From NCBI GenBank assembly GCA_026400435.1, contig JAPLOZ010000044.1, positions 1 to 36,697 on the forward strand: a stretch of 36,697 bases of DNA, read 5' to 3'. The position numbers were made by a program, and so were the translations under genes. The stretch comes from Hyphomicrobiales bacterium (GTDB taxonomy: Bacteria; Pseudomonadota; Alphaproteobacteria; Rhizobiales; Rhizobiaceae). Shown here piece after piece: positions 1 through 8,230 of the stretch; position 1 is the first letter of the stretch, and each line of letters opens with the position of its first letter. A model generated the notes under the pieces. The model ran no database searches, was not told the origin of the DNA, and saw only the letters and a program-made list of their open reading frames with translations.

Positions 1-855
1 AAAGGCATCGATCACGTAGTCGCGGTAGCGCCAGGCGTGGGGGTAGAGGACATTGATCTCTTTGCCACTGCTCTCAGCGTAGCGTGCCACGTCCAGCCAG
101 TGGCGGCCCCAGCGTTCGCCATAGCGCGGTGAGTCCAGATACTGATCGATGACGCGCTTCAGGGCATCTGGGGAGGTGTCGGCGGTAAAAGACTTCACTT
201 CATCGGGTGTCGGCGGCAGGCCAGTCAGATCAAAGGCAATGCGGCGGATGAGGGTAGCGCGGTCGGCATCACGCGTGGGTTTCAGCCCTTGTGCTTCCAG
301 ACCAGCGAGGATGAAAGCATCGATCTCAGTCTTGGCCCAGGCCTCGGTTTTCACGGCAGGGGCGGCGGCTTTTACGGGCTTGATGAGTGACCAGTGCTTG
401 CGGCCTTCATCCATATTGATTTCACGTTTGCCGCCACTGGCGTTGGCCACTTTTTGTTCACGCGGATCGGGGGCACCCATCTCGATCCATTGTTTAAACA
501 GGGCCAGCACATCGGCAGGCAGTTTGTTTTTGGGCGGCATCTGCATTTCGTCATTGGCCCAGGTCATGGCCTCATAGATGGAGCTATCGGCTAAACTGCC
601 TGGAGTGATCCCAGGGTGGCCTGACTCGCCTCCGAGCACGCTGCCCTGCTTTGTATCCAGCGTCAGGCCGCCTTTGATCTTCTCAGACTCTGACGAGTGG
701 CATTTGTAGCAATGCTCCACCAGCACAGGGCGGATGTTCTTTTCAAAGAAGTTCAGCTGATCTGCCGAAATGCCAGCATGGGCCATGGCGGTGGCAGCAT
801 CCTCGGCAGCGAGAGCGACCGACGGCAGTAGGAGGAGAAAAAGAAGGCGCTTCAT
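1..855 (-). CDS. Planctomycete-type cytochrome c / DUF1549 protein, N-terminal part
   Basis: The minus-strand frame is open from ATG at 855 to the left edge (285 codons), so the gene is cut by the window. The start reads [19 protein letters not shown], a clear Sec signal peptide. A heme-binding CYKCH motif follows near residue 50, then a downstream PP-K motif typical of the PSCyt1 domain. From about residue 160 there is a DUF1549-like (PSCyt2) part with [12 protein letters not shown] and [19 protein letters not shown]. This architecture is known from Planctomycetes and Verrucomicrobia, often next to DUF1501 and sulfatase genes, and is not expected in rhizobia. The codon usage is also less GC-rich at third positions than in the rest of the window. 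Family call is firm; exact role is unknown. I infer it belongs to a different organism joined to this contig. Confidence 0.85.
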   Translation of the reverse strand, partial: MKRLLFLLLLPSVALAAEDAATAMAHAGISADQLNFFEKNIRPVLVEHCYKCHSSESEKIKGGLTLDTKQGSVLGGESGHPGITPGSLADSSIYEAMTWANDEMQMPPKNKLPADVLALFKQWIEMGAPDPREQKVANASGGKREINMDEGRKHWSLIKPVKAAAPAVKTEAWAKTEIDAFILAGLEAQGLKPTRDADRATLIRRIAFDLTGLPPTPDEVKSFTADTSPDALKRVIDQYLDSPRYGERWGRHWLDVARYAESSGKEINVLYPHAWRYRDYVIDAF

Positions 856-1014
856 GGGAATCACAGAATGACCTGCCTTTAAACTTAGATCAGGCCGATT
901 GGTTGCGCGGAAGCGTGAATCGCCCACCTCTGACGTAAGCATGGCCCGCCACCTGCTTGCATCTGTATTGCCACTTGAGCTCTGCCTCATCCAAGGCCAA
1001 GCCTACTGACCCCC
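856..1014. other. Divergent spacer of the foreign left end
   Basis: This 159-bp gap lies between the divergent DUF1549 gene and the pyruvate kinase gene. It must hold promoters for both, but I could not place a convincing -35/-10 pair or a strong Shine-Dalgarno for either gene. Confidence 0.4.
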
Positions 1015-1200
1015 ATGCGTAAAACTAAAATCCTTTGTACCCTCGGCCCCGCGACAGATAGCCCCGAAGTTCTCAAGACCATCATCGCCAAAGGCGCAGA
1101 CATCATCCGCCTAAACATGAGCCATGCCTCCCATGAATGGGTGCGCACCGTTTATACCCGTGTTCGTGAGGCCGCCAGCCATGCGGGCCGAGAGATCGCT
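1015..1200 (+). CDS. pyk: Pyruvate kinase, N-terminal fragment
   Basis: The frame starts MRKTKILCTLGPATDSPEVL and continues with IIRLNMSHASHEW. These are the conserved first beta strand (TKIxCTxGPxT) and the RLNxSH motif of pyruvate kinase, the glycolytic enzyme that makes pyruvate and ATP from phosphoenolpyruvate. Homology holds through GREIA (codon ending at 1200). The next residues should be a hydrophobic pair leading to LDxxGPxIRT, but the frame reads QLCVGQ and stops at 1221. Only about 62 codons of a roughly 470-codon gene are present. Truncation coincides with the point where the minus-strand Wzz gene takes over, so this is a contig join and not a natural pseudogene, as far as can be judged. 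Confidence 0.8.
1178..1200. other. Probable chimeric junction with shared sequence
   Basis: Left of here the plus strand is pyruvate kinase; right of here the minus strand is a Wzz/GumC protein. The ~23 bases 1178-1200 give acceptable residues in both proteins: AGREIA on plus and SDLSARMA on minus. Beyond each side the other protein loses its family pattern. Such a short shared stretch is what a k-mer assembly overlap or a template-switch chimera during amplification leaves. A real rearrangement between two phyla is far less likely. Confidence 0.75.
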
Positions 1201-2016
1201 CAGCTGTGCGTCGGACAGTAGCTGGCCACCACCCGCATTCGTGTCGATGATGCCGTTCTCGCGCTTGTACTGCTCGACCATTTGATCGGAAGCGACGGCC
1301 TTCTCGCGCAACTCGGACAGCCGTCCTTCGAGCCACGTCGAAGCGCGCCGCACCGATTCGTAGCGCGCATCGAGCTTCTCCTCGAGATAGGCGTTGGCGA
1401 CGGCGTTCGCGACATCGGCCGCGCGCTGCTTGTCTTCCGAGGTGAAGCCGACGGCGATGACAAAGGTGTCGTCGATGCGGTCCACGGTAAGCCGTTTCTC
1501 GAATTCCTCGACCACGCTGCGCGGGACGCCTGCTTCCTCGACGGACACGGGCGGCGGTCCAAGCCTGATCATCGACTTGATAATGCCAAGCCCGCGCGCG
1601 GCAAGCTGCACGACCAGATTCTGCGGCCGCATGAATTCATCGGCATCCTTGATGCCGAGCTGGTCAATGACCGCGAGGGCAATCTTTTCCGACTTGATGA
1701 TCTGAAGCTGGCTGTTGACGTCGACATCGCTCAGGCTCGGCGGCATGCCGGACGTGTTGGTGTCGTTGCCCCCGATGACCTGCGCGTTCTCCACGTCCAG
1801 ATAGACGAGCGCAGTCGAACCGAACATCGGTTTGGTCGTCGCCAGGTAGATCAATCCGACAAGGAGAAGGGCGGCAAGGGCCGCGGCAATGAGCAGCGCG
1901 CGGCGCCTCAGAATGCCGAGAAGACTGGCGATGCTGAGGAGACCGACATCAGGTTCCGCAGGCTGTTGCTGCGGAGGCGTCTGCGCCTGCCAATTCTTCT
2001 GGAGTTGCACGAGCAT
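1178..2016 (-). CDS. Wzz/GumC-type polysaccharide chain-length protein, truncated
   Basis: The start is ATG at 2016, with AGGAA 9 bases upstream. A proline/glutamine-rich cytoplasmic N-terminus is followed by a transmembrane helix at about residues 40-60 and then the Wzz periplasmic domain (FGSTALVYLDVEN, later VNSQLQIIKSEKIA). A long charged coiled-coil part comes next (residues ~215-260). Homology ends at SDLSARMA near 1178. The residual frame to 1111 encodes unrelated sequence from the joined fragment. In the family this protein controls chain length and works with the Wzy polymerase and the outer-membrane exporter (here at 22286-23437). A C-terminal tyrosine kinase domain or second membrane helix would lie in the missing part, so it is unknown whether this is the one- or two-domain form. 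Confidence 0.85.
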
Positions 2017-2225
2017 AGGGCCGCATTCCTATATTGCGTTGCAACAAGATTCTAGAACCCGTGACGAGGATCATTGTCTCATCATGCCGACCACCGGCAC
2101 CAAGTCACTGAATTAACTAGTTTATCTCAATTGCCTCGTATTCCCCGCGCCCTTTGAAGTCACGTTATCAGAGTTTTGCTGCGGTGCAAGAGAGTGATCA
2201 GCGGGCAAGGTTGCCTGGCTCGACT

Positions 2226-3374
2226 TCATCCTTGACTGCTGGTCCTGGCGCTGGGCGTCGGCGTCCACGTCTGGAACCGATCGCCCCTTACCGACCTCCA
2301 TACGCCCCACGACGTTCCCGCGAAGGACAGCAGAATCGCCAGCATCTTCTGAGCCGGCCCGAACCCAAGCGCCAGCAGCGCGCCGAAGGCTCCGGCCAGC
2401 AGCGCCACCACAGTCAGAACCGGAGCGGGCGGGAATATCGCCAGCAGCGCGCCGAGAAGGAAAATTGCAGCAAAAAGGAGGTTGTACCCTATCAGCCATT
2501 TCAGCAGGCGATGCGACACGTAGCAGTAAGCCAGTGCCGGCTTCGGCCAGATCCTCGGCCAGATGAGACGATGAACGTTGAACGCCTGGCAGGCGATCCT
2601 GATCTTGCGACGGAACTCGTCATACGTATTGGTCGCCGATTTCTCGTAGGCCAGCGCGGTGGGGGCCCGCACGACGCGCATGCCGTCGATCAACACCATC
2701 ATCGATACATAGAAGTCGTCGATGATATCGTCGGGGACGACGTGATGCGCGGAGCGCCTGATCGCAAACAGGGAGCCGTCTGCGCCAATGACGTTGAAGG
2801 CGTCGCTCTCCAGCTGCTTGATCGCCTCTTCGACGCGCCAGTAGAGCGAACCCGAACTTGCCATCGCACTCTCGTCGGGATTGGAATACACGAGATGCCC
2901 GCAGACGCACCCGACGGACCGATCGGAGAACCAGGGCGCGAGTTCGAGCAGCGCATTCCGGTCGAGCTCCACGTTCGCATCGCTAAAGACAACGATGTCG
3001 GCGGTGCATTTTTCCACAAGCACATTCATGCCGTGCGACTTGCCGCGCCTTGCTTCGCCGGCAACCACGGTGATGCGGTCGGCAAAGGGTTGCAGTCTCT
3101 CGAAGGTGCCGTCTGTGCCGCCGTCCACATAGACAAACAGCTCGCAGCGGGGAACCGTGTCGGCCAGGGCAATCATGTTGCGCGCCTTCTCGGCGATGGT
3201 GCGTTCCTCGTTGTAGGCGCAGACGCAGATGGCAAACGACGGCATGGGCGTCGCAGCGACCGGAGCTTTCCGCGACCGCCTGAATGGCAGCAACGTCAGC
3301 GGATAGGTCACGAAAGGATGGATGCTGAGCAGAAAGAATACTGCAAATAGGCTTATGCAGAGCCAGAATATCAC
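2226..3374 (-). CDS. Membrane glycosyltransferase, GT2 family
   Basis: The 382-residue frame starts at GTG 3374; GAGGG lies about 11 bases upstream. An N-terminal membrane helix (residues ~3-20) ends in HPFVTYP. The GT-A core follows: ICVCAYNEE near 50-57, the nucleotide-binding DGGTDGT at 84-90, SDANVELD at 131-138 as the DxD-like site, and GADGSLFAIR with DDIIDDF downstream. Three or so helices lie near the C-terminus, which ends with the unusual RGDRFQTWTP. The same layout and C-terminal motif recur in the protein at 20989-22128, so the two are paralogues at opposite ends of the locus. It probably adds one sugar to the lipid-linked EPS repeat unit at the inner membrane; donor and linkage cannot be read. 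A 209-bp gap separates it from the Wzz gene downstream. Confidence 0.85.
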   Translation of the reverse strand: MIFWLCISLFAVFFLLSIHPFVTYPLTLLPFRRSRKAPVAATPMPSFAICVCAYNEERTIAEKARNMIALADTVPRCELFVYVDGGTDGTFERLQPFADRITVVAGEARRGKSHGMNVLVEKCTADIVVFSDANVELDRNALLELAPWFSDRSVGCVCGHLVYSNPDESAMASSGSLYWRVEEAIKQLESDAFNVIGADGSLFAIRRSAHHVVPDDIIDDFYVSMMVLIDGMRVVRAPTALAYEKSATNTYDEFRRKIRIACQAFNVHRLIWPRIWPKPALAYCYVSHRLLKWLIGYNLLFAAIFLLGALLAIFPPAPVLTVVALLAGAFGALLALGFGPAQKMLAILLSFAGTSWGVWRSVRGDRFQTWTPTPSARTSSQG

Positions 3375-3879
3375 GGTGCGGGGACCCTCACGTCAATCGC
3401 CCAGCCAACCCCGCCCCTCAAAACAATGTACTGACGCATACGCCGGTCACACTCCGCTCGAAGCGCCACGGAACTGCCCTGCAAGACCTGCCAACAGCGG
3501 GCAGGCGGGATACCGCTGGCTCTAATGGGCCGCGAAACAAGCGCATTTGTCAACGCCGTGGCAACATCGGCCGCGACCGGTCTGGGCAAGGTCGAGGCCT
3601 CGAAAGCTGCTCAACCGGGCTCCCGCGACTGAGAAAAGCGCAGCCAATTCACACAGCTGTCCATGTTGCGAGAAGCATCGGGCAACAGATGGCTGCTGCG
3701 ACATTTTAAGCGTGCCGCAAAAAAACCCAATTACGGCCATTCCAGCGACGCATTCCGTTCGCTATTCTTTCCGTGCTGGACTTTGCACTTTGGGATGGGG
3801 TGGACCGCCGACGCGGATTTTTTCGCGTCAACCGTCAACCCGAACGGCTAGCGCCGTTCAGGCCAAAGAAGCGAGCCCG
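3375..3879. promoter_or_regulatory. 505-bp divergent spacer before the RTX glycanase
   Basis: No convincing gene is seen, although the glycanase frame stays open upstream to 3547. The spacer separates the minus-strand glycosyltransferase from the plus-strand glycanase and must carry promoters for both. The strongest visible structure is a pair of stem-loops at 3810-3859. The extended frame is not favoured as coding: it lacks RTX or signal features and runs through both stem-loops. Confidence 0.5.
3810..3859 (+). promoter_or_regulatory. Two tandem stem-loops in the glycanase leader
   Basis: GACGCG (3810-3815) pairs with CGCGTC (3824-3829) around a T-rich 8-base loop. Then GAACGGC (3842-3848) pairs with GCCGTTC (3853-3859) around TAGC. 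Both arm pairs are perfect. The second hairpin ends 20 bases before the ATG at 3880. They may be leader structures acting on expression or stability; function is an inference. Confidence 0.45.
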
Positions 3880-6537
3880 ATGGCAAACGACGAAGTTTCT
3901 GTTTTCGCCGCCTCCCTCAAAGCAACCATCCTTCCCGTGTCGGGCGCGCCGACAACATGGACCCTGTCCGACGACCCGGGCAGCACCCTGTCGGGGACGG
4001 ACGGAAACGACCAGCTTGGCGGCGCGGCGCAAGACATCACGCTGATGGGCGGCAAGGGTGACGACACCTACTTTGTGTGGGATCACAGCAACGTCGTGAT
4101 CGAGGGCGCCCAGTCCGGCATAGACACGATCGTGACCTATGGCCTGCACGGGTACTCGCTTGCAGCGTCGCCGAATGTCGAGAACCTCACGCTTCTCGGC
4201 GACGCAAGGTCTTCGGCTCGCGGCAACGACCTGGCCAACCTGATCATCGGAAACGATGCGAACAACCTGATCGACGGCGGTCTGGCCGGCGATGTGCTGA
4301 CCGGCGGCGGCGGCCATGACACCTTCGTTGTCAGGCACGGCCAGGGATCGGACACGATCACCGACTTCGAGACCGGCAAGAGCGGCGACACGCTGGCGCT
4401 GGACGGTTTTCATTTTCAAGATTTCGCCGATGTCGCCGCCGCCATGCGACAGGTCGGTCCGGACGCAATCCTCGATCTCGGGGATGGCGCTTCACTGACC
4501 CTGCGCGACACCGCGGCCTCCTCGCTGTCTGTGGAGAATGTCTCGCTGGGGATCGACACCGGCGCGCTGACCAGCACGTTTTTTGACGATTTCGACAGCT
4601 TCGAGCGCTTTTCGGACGGCGAAGGCACCTGGCGTACCCGTTTCGAATGGTGGGGCGATGGCGCGTTCACACTCTCGCGCAACGGCGAGCAGCAGATCTA
4701 CGTCGACCTGGATTTCAAGGGACTGACCGGGCATGAAGCGGCCAATCCCCTTGGCTACAATCCCTTTTCGATCGAGGACGGCAAGCTGGTGATCACCGCC
4801 GAGGCGATCGATGCGCACGCTGCGGCGACGGGCACGTCCGAGTTCACATCGGGCATGATCTCCAGCCAGTCTTCGTTCTGGCAGACTTACGGGTATTTCG
4901 AGGTCACCGCCGAGTTGCCGGAGGGCGCCGGCGCATGGCCCGCGTTCTGGCTGCTGCCGGTGGACAACAGCTGGCCGCCCGAGATCGACGTGCTCGAAGC
5001 CTTCGGCGATCAGCCGAACCAGGTCCATTCGGCGGTGATCGGTTCCAGCGGCGCCGCGGAGGCATGGTCGCAGGTCGACACCTCCGGAGGAGCGCATCGC
5101 TACGGCGTGCTGTGGACGCCCTACGAAATCACCTTCTACGTTGACGGAGTCGAGATGATGTCGACGCCGACCACATCCGAGCTGCATGATCCGATGTACC
5201 TGCTCGCCAACCTGGCGGTTGGCGGACCATGGGCCGGCGACGCCGATCCGACGCTGAGCGCCGAATTCAAGATAGACAGCATCGCGGTCTATCAGCTGCC
5301 GCAGTACACGCTCGAGCACTACACACTGCGTGAAACAGCAGCGAACACGCGGTATTTCCAGGGCACCAACGGCAACGACACGGTGCACGGAAGCGACGGC
5401 AACGACACGATCAACGGCCGGCTCGGGTCGGACACGCTGATCGGCGGCGCGGGGGACGATTCCTACATCGTCAATTCCAAATCCACCCTTGTGGTCGAGG
5501 CATTCGACGGAGGCATCGACGAGGTTCGTTCCTCGATGGGGTTCACCCTGCCCGACCACGTCGAAAACCTCTATCTGGTGGGAAACAACGGCGCCAAGGA
5601 CGCCACGGGCAACGCGCTGCCGAACATCATCGTCGGCAACGGCGGCAACAATGTCATCACCGGCGGACATGCCAACGACATCCTGACCGGAGGCGGCGGC
5701 GCGGATACCTTCGTGTTCGAGCGCGGAGACGGCTCCGACATCATTACCGACTTCGAGGCCGGCGCCAGCGGACATGACGTCGTTCGGCTGGACGACTACG
5801 GCTTCTCCACCTTTGAGGAGGTGCGCTCGGCGATGACGCAGGTCGGCGACGACACCTGCCTCGCCTTGAATAGCTTCGAGACGCTGGTGTTTCGCGACCG
5901 GCAGGTCTCGGACTTCGTCGCCGACGATTTCCTGCTGCCGGATATTCCGCCCGAAAGCCAGGCCTGGATCCGCGCCAACCTGGGCACAGCGGCGGCCGAC
6001 ACGATGCTCGGCAGCGCTTCCAATGAACGCTTCGAGGGCAAGGGGGGCGCCGACACGTTCAAGGGCGGCATCGGCGACGACACCTATCTCGTGGACAACG
6101 ACGAACAGCAGGTTGTCGAGCGCGCGCGCGAAGGCATCGACACCGTGGAAACCTACATCTCCTTCACGCTCGCGGACAATGTCGAGAACCTGAAACTGCT
6201 TTCCGCCGGCACCGTGGGGACTGGAAACGAACTGGCGAACCGGCTCATCGGTTCGTCGGGCCACGACGTGCTCAACGGGAAGGGAGGCAACGACTACCTT
6301 CTGGGCGGCGGCGGCGACGACGTCTTTGTGTTCGAAGCCGGCAATGGCACAGACACGATCGGCGACTTCAACGCCCATGCGGGCGAGGCAGACGCAATTC
6401 GGTTCGTCGGCTACGGGAACGGCGCCTACTTGACGAATGCGGGCGCGGACTGGAGCATCCACTATTCCGGCGGGGTGGAGACATTTCACCTTGCCGGCGT
6501 AACCGCGCTGTCGCCGGACGACTACGTTTTTGCCTAG
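3880..6537 (+). CDS. Secreted RTX GH16 endoglycanase (ExsH-like)
   Basis: The protein has 885 residues from ATG 3880, chosen because the RTX architecture begins soon after; the SD is weak (AAAGAAG). There is no N-terminal signal peptide, as expected for type I secretion. Residues ~38-176 form an RTX module with GGxGxDT repeats. Residues ~230-475 are a glycoside hydrolase family 16 domain with the catalytic signature EIDVLE: E368, D370 and E373 are the expected nucleophile, assisting Asp and acid/base. Two more RTX modules follow at ~493-640 and ~700-860, each with GGxGDDxYxV, a VENL strand, a GN-N-I-G run and a final DTFVFxxGxGxDxIxDF unit. Known relatives (S. meliloti ExsH, about half this length) trim succinoglycan outside the cell after export by PrsD/PrsE, and a PrsD/PrsE pair lies at 23916-27019. 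The natural substrate here is probably the EPS made by this locus. The flanking, triplicated RTX arrangement is unusual. Confidence 0.9.
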   Translation: MANDEVSVFAASLKATILPVSGAPTTWTLSDDPGSTLSGTDGNDQLGGAAQDITLMGGKGDDTYFVWDHSNVVIEGAQSGIDTIVTYGLHGYSLAASPNVENLTLLGDARSSARGNDLANLIIGNDANNLIDGGLAGDVLTGGGGHDTFVVRHGQGSDTITDFETGKSGDTLALDGFHFQDFADVAAAMRQVGPDAILDLGDGASLTLRDTAASSLSVENVSLGIDTGALTSTFFDDFDSFERFSDGEGTWRTRFEWWGDGAFTLSRNGEQQIYVDLDFKGLTGHEAANPLGYNPFSIEDGKLVITAEAIDAHAAATGTSEFTSGMISSQSSFWQTYGYFEVTAELPEGAGAWPAFWLLPVDNSWPPEIDVLEAFGDQPNQVHSAVIGSSGAAEAWSQVDTSGGAHRYGVLWTPYEITFYVDGVEMMSTPTTSELHDPMYLLANLAVGGPWAGDADPTLSAEFKIDSIAVYQLPQYTLEHYTLRETAANTRYFQGTNGNDTVHGSDGNDTINGRLGSDTLIGGAGDDSYIVNSKSTLVVEAFDGGIDEVRSSMGFTLPDHVENLYLVGNNGAKDATGNALPNIIVGNGGNNVITGGHANDILTGGGGADTFVFERGDGSDIITDFEAGASGHDVVRLDDYGFSTFEEVRSAMTQVGDDTCLALNSFETLVFRDRQVSDFVADDFLLPDIPPESQAWIRANLGTAAADTMLGSASNERFEGKGGADTFKGGIGDDTYLVDNDEQQVVERAREGIDTVETYISFTLADNVENLKLLSAGTVGTGNELANRLIGSSGHDVLNGKGGNDYLLGGGGDDVFVFEAGNGTDTIGDFNAHAGEADAIRFVGYGNGAYLTNAGADWSIHYSGGVETFHLAGVTALSPDDYVFA

Positions 6538-7031
6538 CAATCGGCGCCCAAACCAGTCGACCGGCGGACAGCGGAATTCTTCAGGTCAAGGACTGAGACC
6601 GGGGTCCGTTCGATGCGCCGAAATCTCACGGACGCGACCCGCGGCCGAACGATTTAAGACCAAGAAAAAAGCGCCGCCGTCCTTTTCGTGGAGCGGCCCG
6701 CCGAAGTTTACATTGCAGCGCAATATTCGATTTTCACCGAAGGCATCCAAGCAAAGCAATCGCCATCTACTGGAGTTCTTTTGCCGTCTTTTCTATAGTC
6801 CATGAAATACATATAAATACATCAGCTATGCTGCGCCGCAATATCTCAGCTCAGAAATTAGTATATTAACCGTATTTTCGCTCACATTTGATGCAACTAC
6901 CGGTATATGTGGAGAACGAGATTGCAAAAATACCCACTTGATCGGACGTACGATCGATGGTTTAAATTTTGTGTTCGCGAAGGGGTGCTGCTGGGGTGGT
7001 CGCGTGCGGATAGCGTTGATGGAGACGTCTG
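6538..7031. promoter_or_regulatory. 494-bp spacer with AT-rich exoY promoter region
   Basis: No gene is supported here. The first ~240 bases are GC-rich and show only weak inverted repeats, with no clear terminator for the glycanase. Bases 6781-6960 are 40% GC by count, far below the surroundings, and should hold the promoter of the ExoY-type gene. AT-rich upstream regions are typical targets of Ros/MucR-type regulators of rhizobial EPS genes, but no specific box is claimed. Confidence 0.5.
6940..6955. promoter_or_regulatory. Near-perfect 16-bp palindrome upstream of exoY
   Basis: GATCGGACGTACGATC matches its reverse complement at 14 of 16 positions. It lies 76 bases before the exoY start at the edge of the AT-rich region, a suitable place for an operator. 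The binding protein is unknown. Confidence 0.35.
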
Positions 7032-7724
7032 ATGCTAAATGCCGACAGTTCCCTGGAGACTCGGATTCCGTCTAATGTCGAGTTGGTCGACGCCGGGTCT
7101 GCGAAGTCACATACCGGCGGAACACTCAAACGAGCCCTCGACATCGCCATTGCGGTTACAGGCATATGCGTGCTGTGGCCATTGATGCTGATGGTGGCGC
7201 TCGCCATTCGCTGGACCGATCCCGGCCCCGTGATTTTCGGCCACGAGCGGATCGGTCTCAACGGACGGCGTTTCAAATGCCTGAAGTTCAGGTCGATGAT
7301 CGTCAACTCGGAAGCGGTGCTGCGCGACCTCCTGGAGCGTGACGCAGCCGCGGCGACCGAGTGGGCCCAGTCGCAGAAACTGAGATCTGATCCGCGCGTC
7401 ACGAGGCTTGGCCGGATGCTGCGCGAAACCAGTCTCGACGAGTTGCCGCAGCTCTGGAATGTCCTCAAAGGCGAAATGAGCATCGTCGGCCCGCGCCCGA
7501 TTGTCTCGTCGGAAGTGCGTCGCTACGGGAATCACTTCAAGGCCTACGCAGCCACGAAGCCTGGGATCACCGGACTGTGGCAGGTCACTGGCCGGAGCGA
7601 CTGCAGCTACGACGAGCGGGTCTCGCTCGATGTGGCCTATGTCGAGAATTGGTCGATCCTGCGCGACGTCTGGATCATAGCCCGGACGGTAGTCGTGGTG
7701 TTCGCACGCAAGGGCAGCTACTGA
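7032..7724 (+). CDS. exoY: ExoY-type undecaprenyl-phosphate sugar-1-phosphate transferase
   Basis: The 230-residue protein matches the length of S. meliloti ExoY (about 226). GGAGA at 7020-7025 precedes the ATG by about 7 bases. It shows a single N-terminal membrane helix (residues ~35-58), then FGHERIGLNGRRFKCLKFRSM, the core SLDELPQLWNVLKGEMSIVGPRP motif, and the terminal KPGITGLWQVTGRS block of bacterial sugar transferases. This family loads the first sugar phosphate (galactose-1-P for ExoY itself; the sugar here is not provable) on the lipid carrier and so commits the cell to EPS synthesis. It is preceded by an AT-rich regulatory region and ends 3 bases from a convergent ExoX-like gene. 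Confidence 0.9.
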   Translation: MLNADSSLETRIPSNVELVDAGSAKSHTGGTLKRALDIAIAVTGICVLWPLMLMVALAIRWTDPGPVIFGHERIGLNGRRFKCLKFRSMIVNSEAVLRDLLERDAAAATEWAQSQKLRSDPRVTRLGRMLRETSLDELPQLWNVLKGEMSIVGPRPIVSSEVRRYGNHFKAYAATKPGITGLWQVTGRSDCSYDERVSLDVAYVENWSILRDVWIIARTVVVVFARKGSY

Positions 7725-7727
7725 GCC

Positions 7728-8045
7728 TCACGGCTTGCGATGCATCGAAGGCTTTCGAGGAAGCCGGACATCGTCGACGGACGGACGGCCCTCGGGCTTT
7801 CCTTGCGCCGGGTGGCCTGCCCACCAATGCCCGACGACCAGCATCGTCACGAAGTAGGCGCCCTCGATCACCAGCAGCGGCAGAAGTACTGCGACTGCGA
7901 CGGAGCCTGCGCCACCGCCAGCCACGGCAAACGCGCCGACCACCGCCGGGACCATAGCAATGACCCCTACCGCAACAGCCGACAGCCTGATCAGCCCGCA
8001 ACCCAGGCCAACAACCACGTACAGCAAAGCAATCATGCCGGTCAT
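7728..8045 (-). CDS. Small membrane protein, possible ExoX-like EPS repressor
   Basis: The 105-residue frame starts at ATG 8045 with GGAAGGGG 5 bases upstream. Two to three hydrophobic segments span about residues 4-70, including the LLVIEGAYFVTMLVVGHWW run; the tail (71-105) is basic and proline-rich. In S. meliloti a ~98-residue membrane protein, ExoX, lowers EPS output by acting on ExoY after translation, and the ExoX/ExoY ratio sets EPS level. Size, membrane character and position next to exoY (tail to tail, 3 bases apart) fit that role. Direct sequence similarity is weak by eye, so an unrelated membrane protein is possible. Confidence 0.6.
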   Translation of the reverse strand: MTGMIALLYVVVGLGCGLIRLSAVAVGVIAMVPAVVGAFAVAGGGAGSVAVAVLLPLLVIEGAYFVTMLVVGHWWAGHPAQGKPEGRPSVDDVRLPRKPSMHRKP

Positions 8046-8230
8046 CGGTGCCCCTTCCGTTGAACCGAGCGTTACATGCCAGCGATTACGTTTCGCTGAA
8101 ACACCGTCGCCTGAAGCAAAGCGACAGTCGTCTTCGTAGCAGCAGGGTGAATAAAAGCCAACACGTTCGTCCCGAGCCTCCTCATCGACACCCTCCGGAA
8201 GCCGCTTCCACCGCCTGAAAGGCCCTCCCG

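Noticed and set aside
3547..3879. N-terminal extension of the glycanase frame to 3547
   Set aside because: It has no signal or RTX features and runs through the leader hairpins; ATG 3880 fits the family better.
4492..6540. Long 682-codon minus-strand frame opposite the glycanase
   Set aside because: It mirrors the strong GC3 bias of the real RTX gene and shows no domain; a shadow frame.
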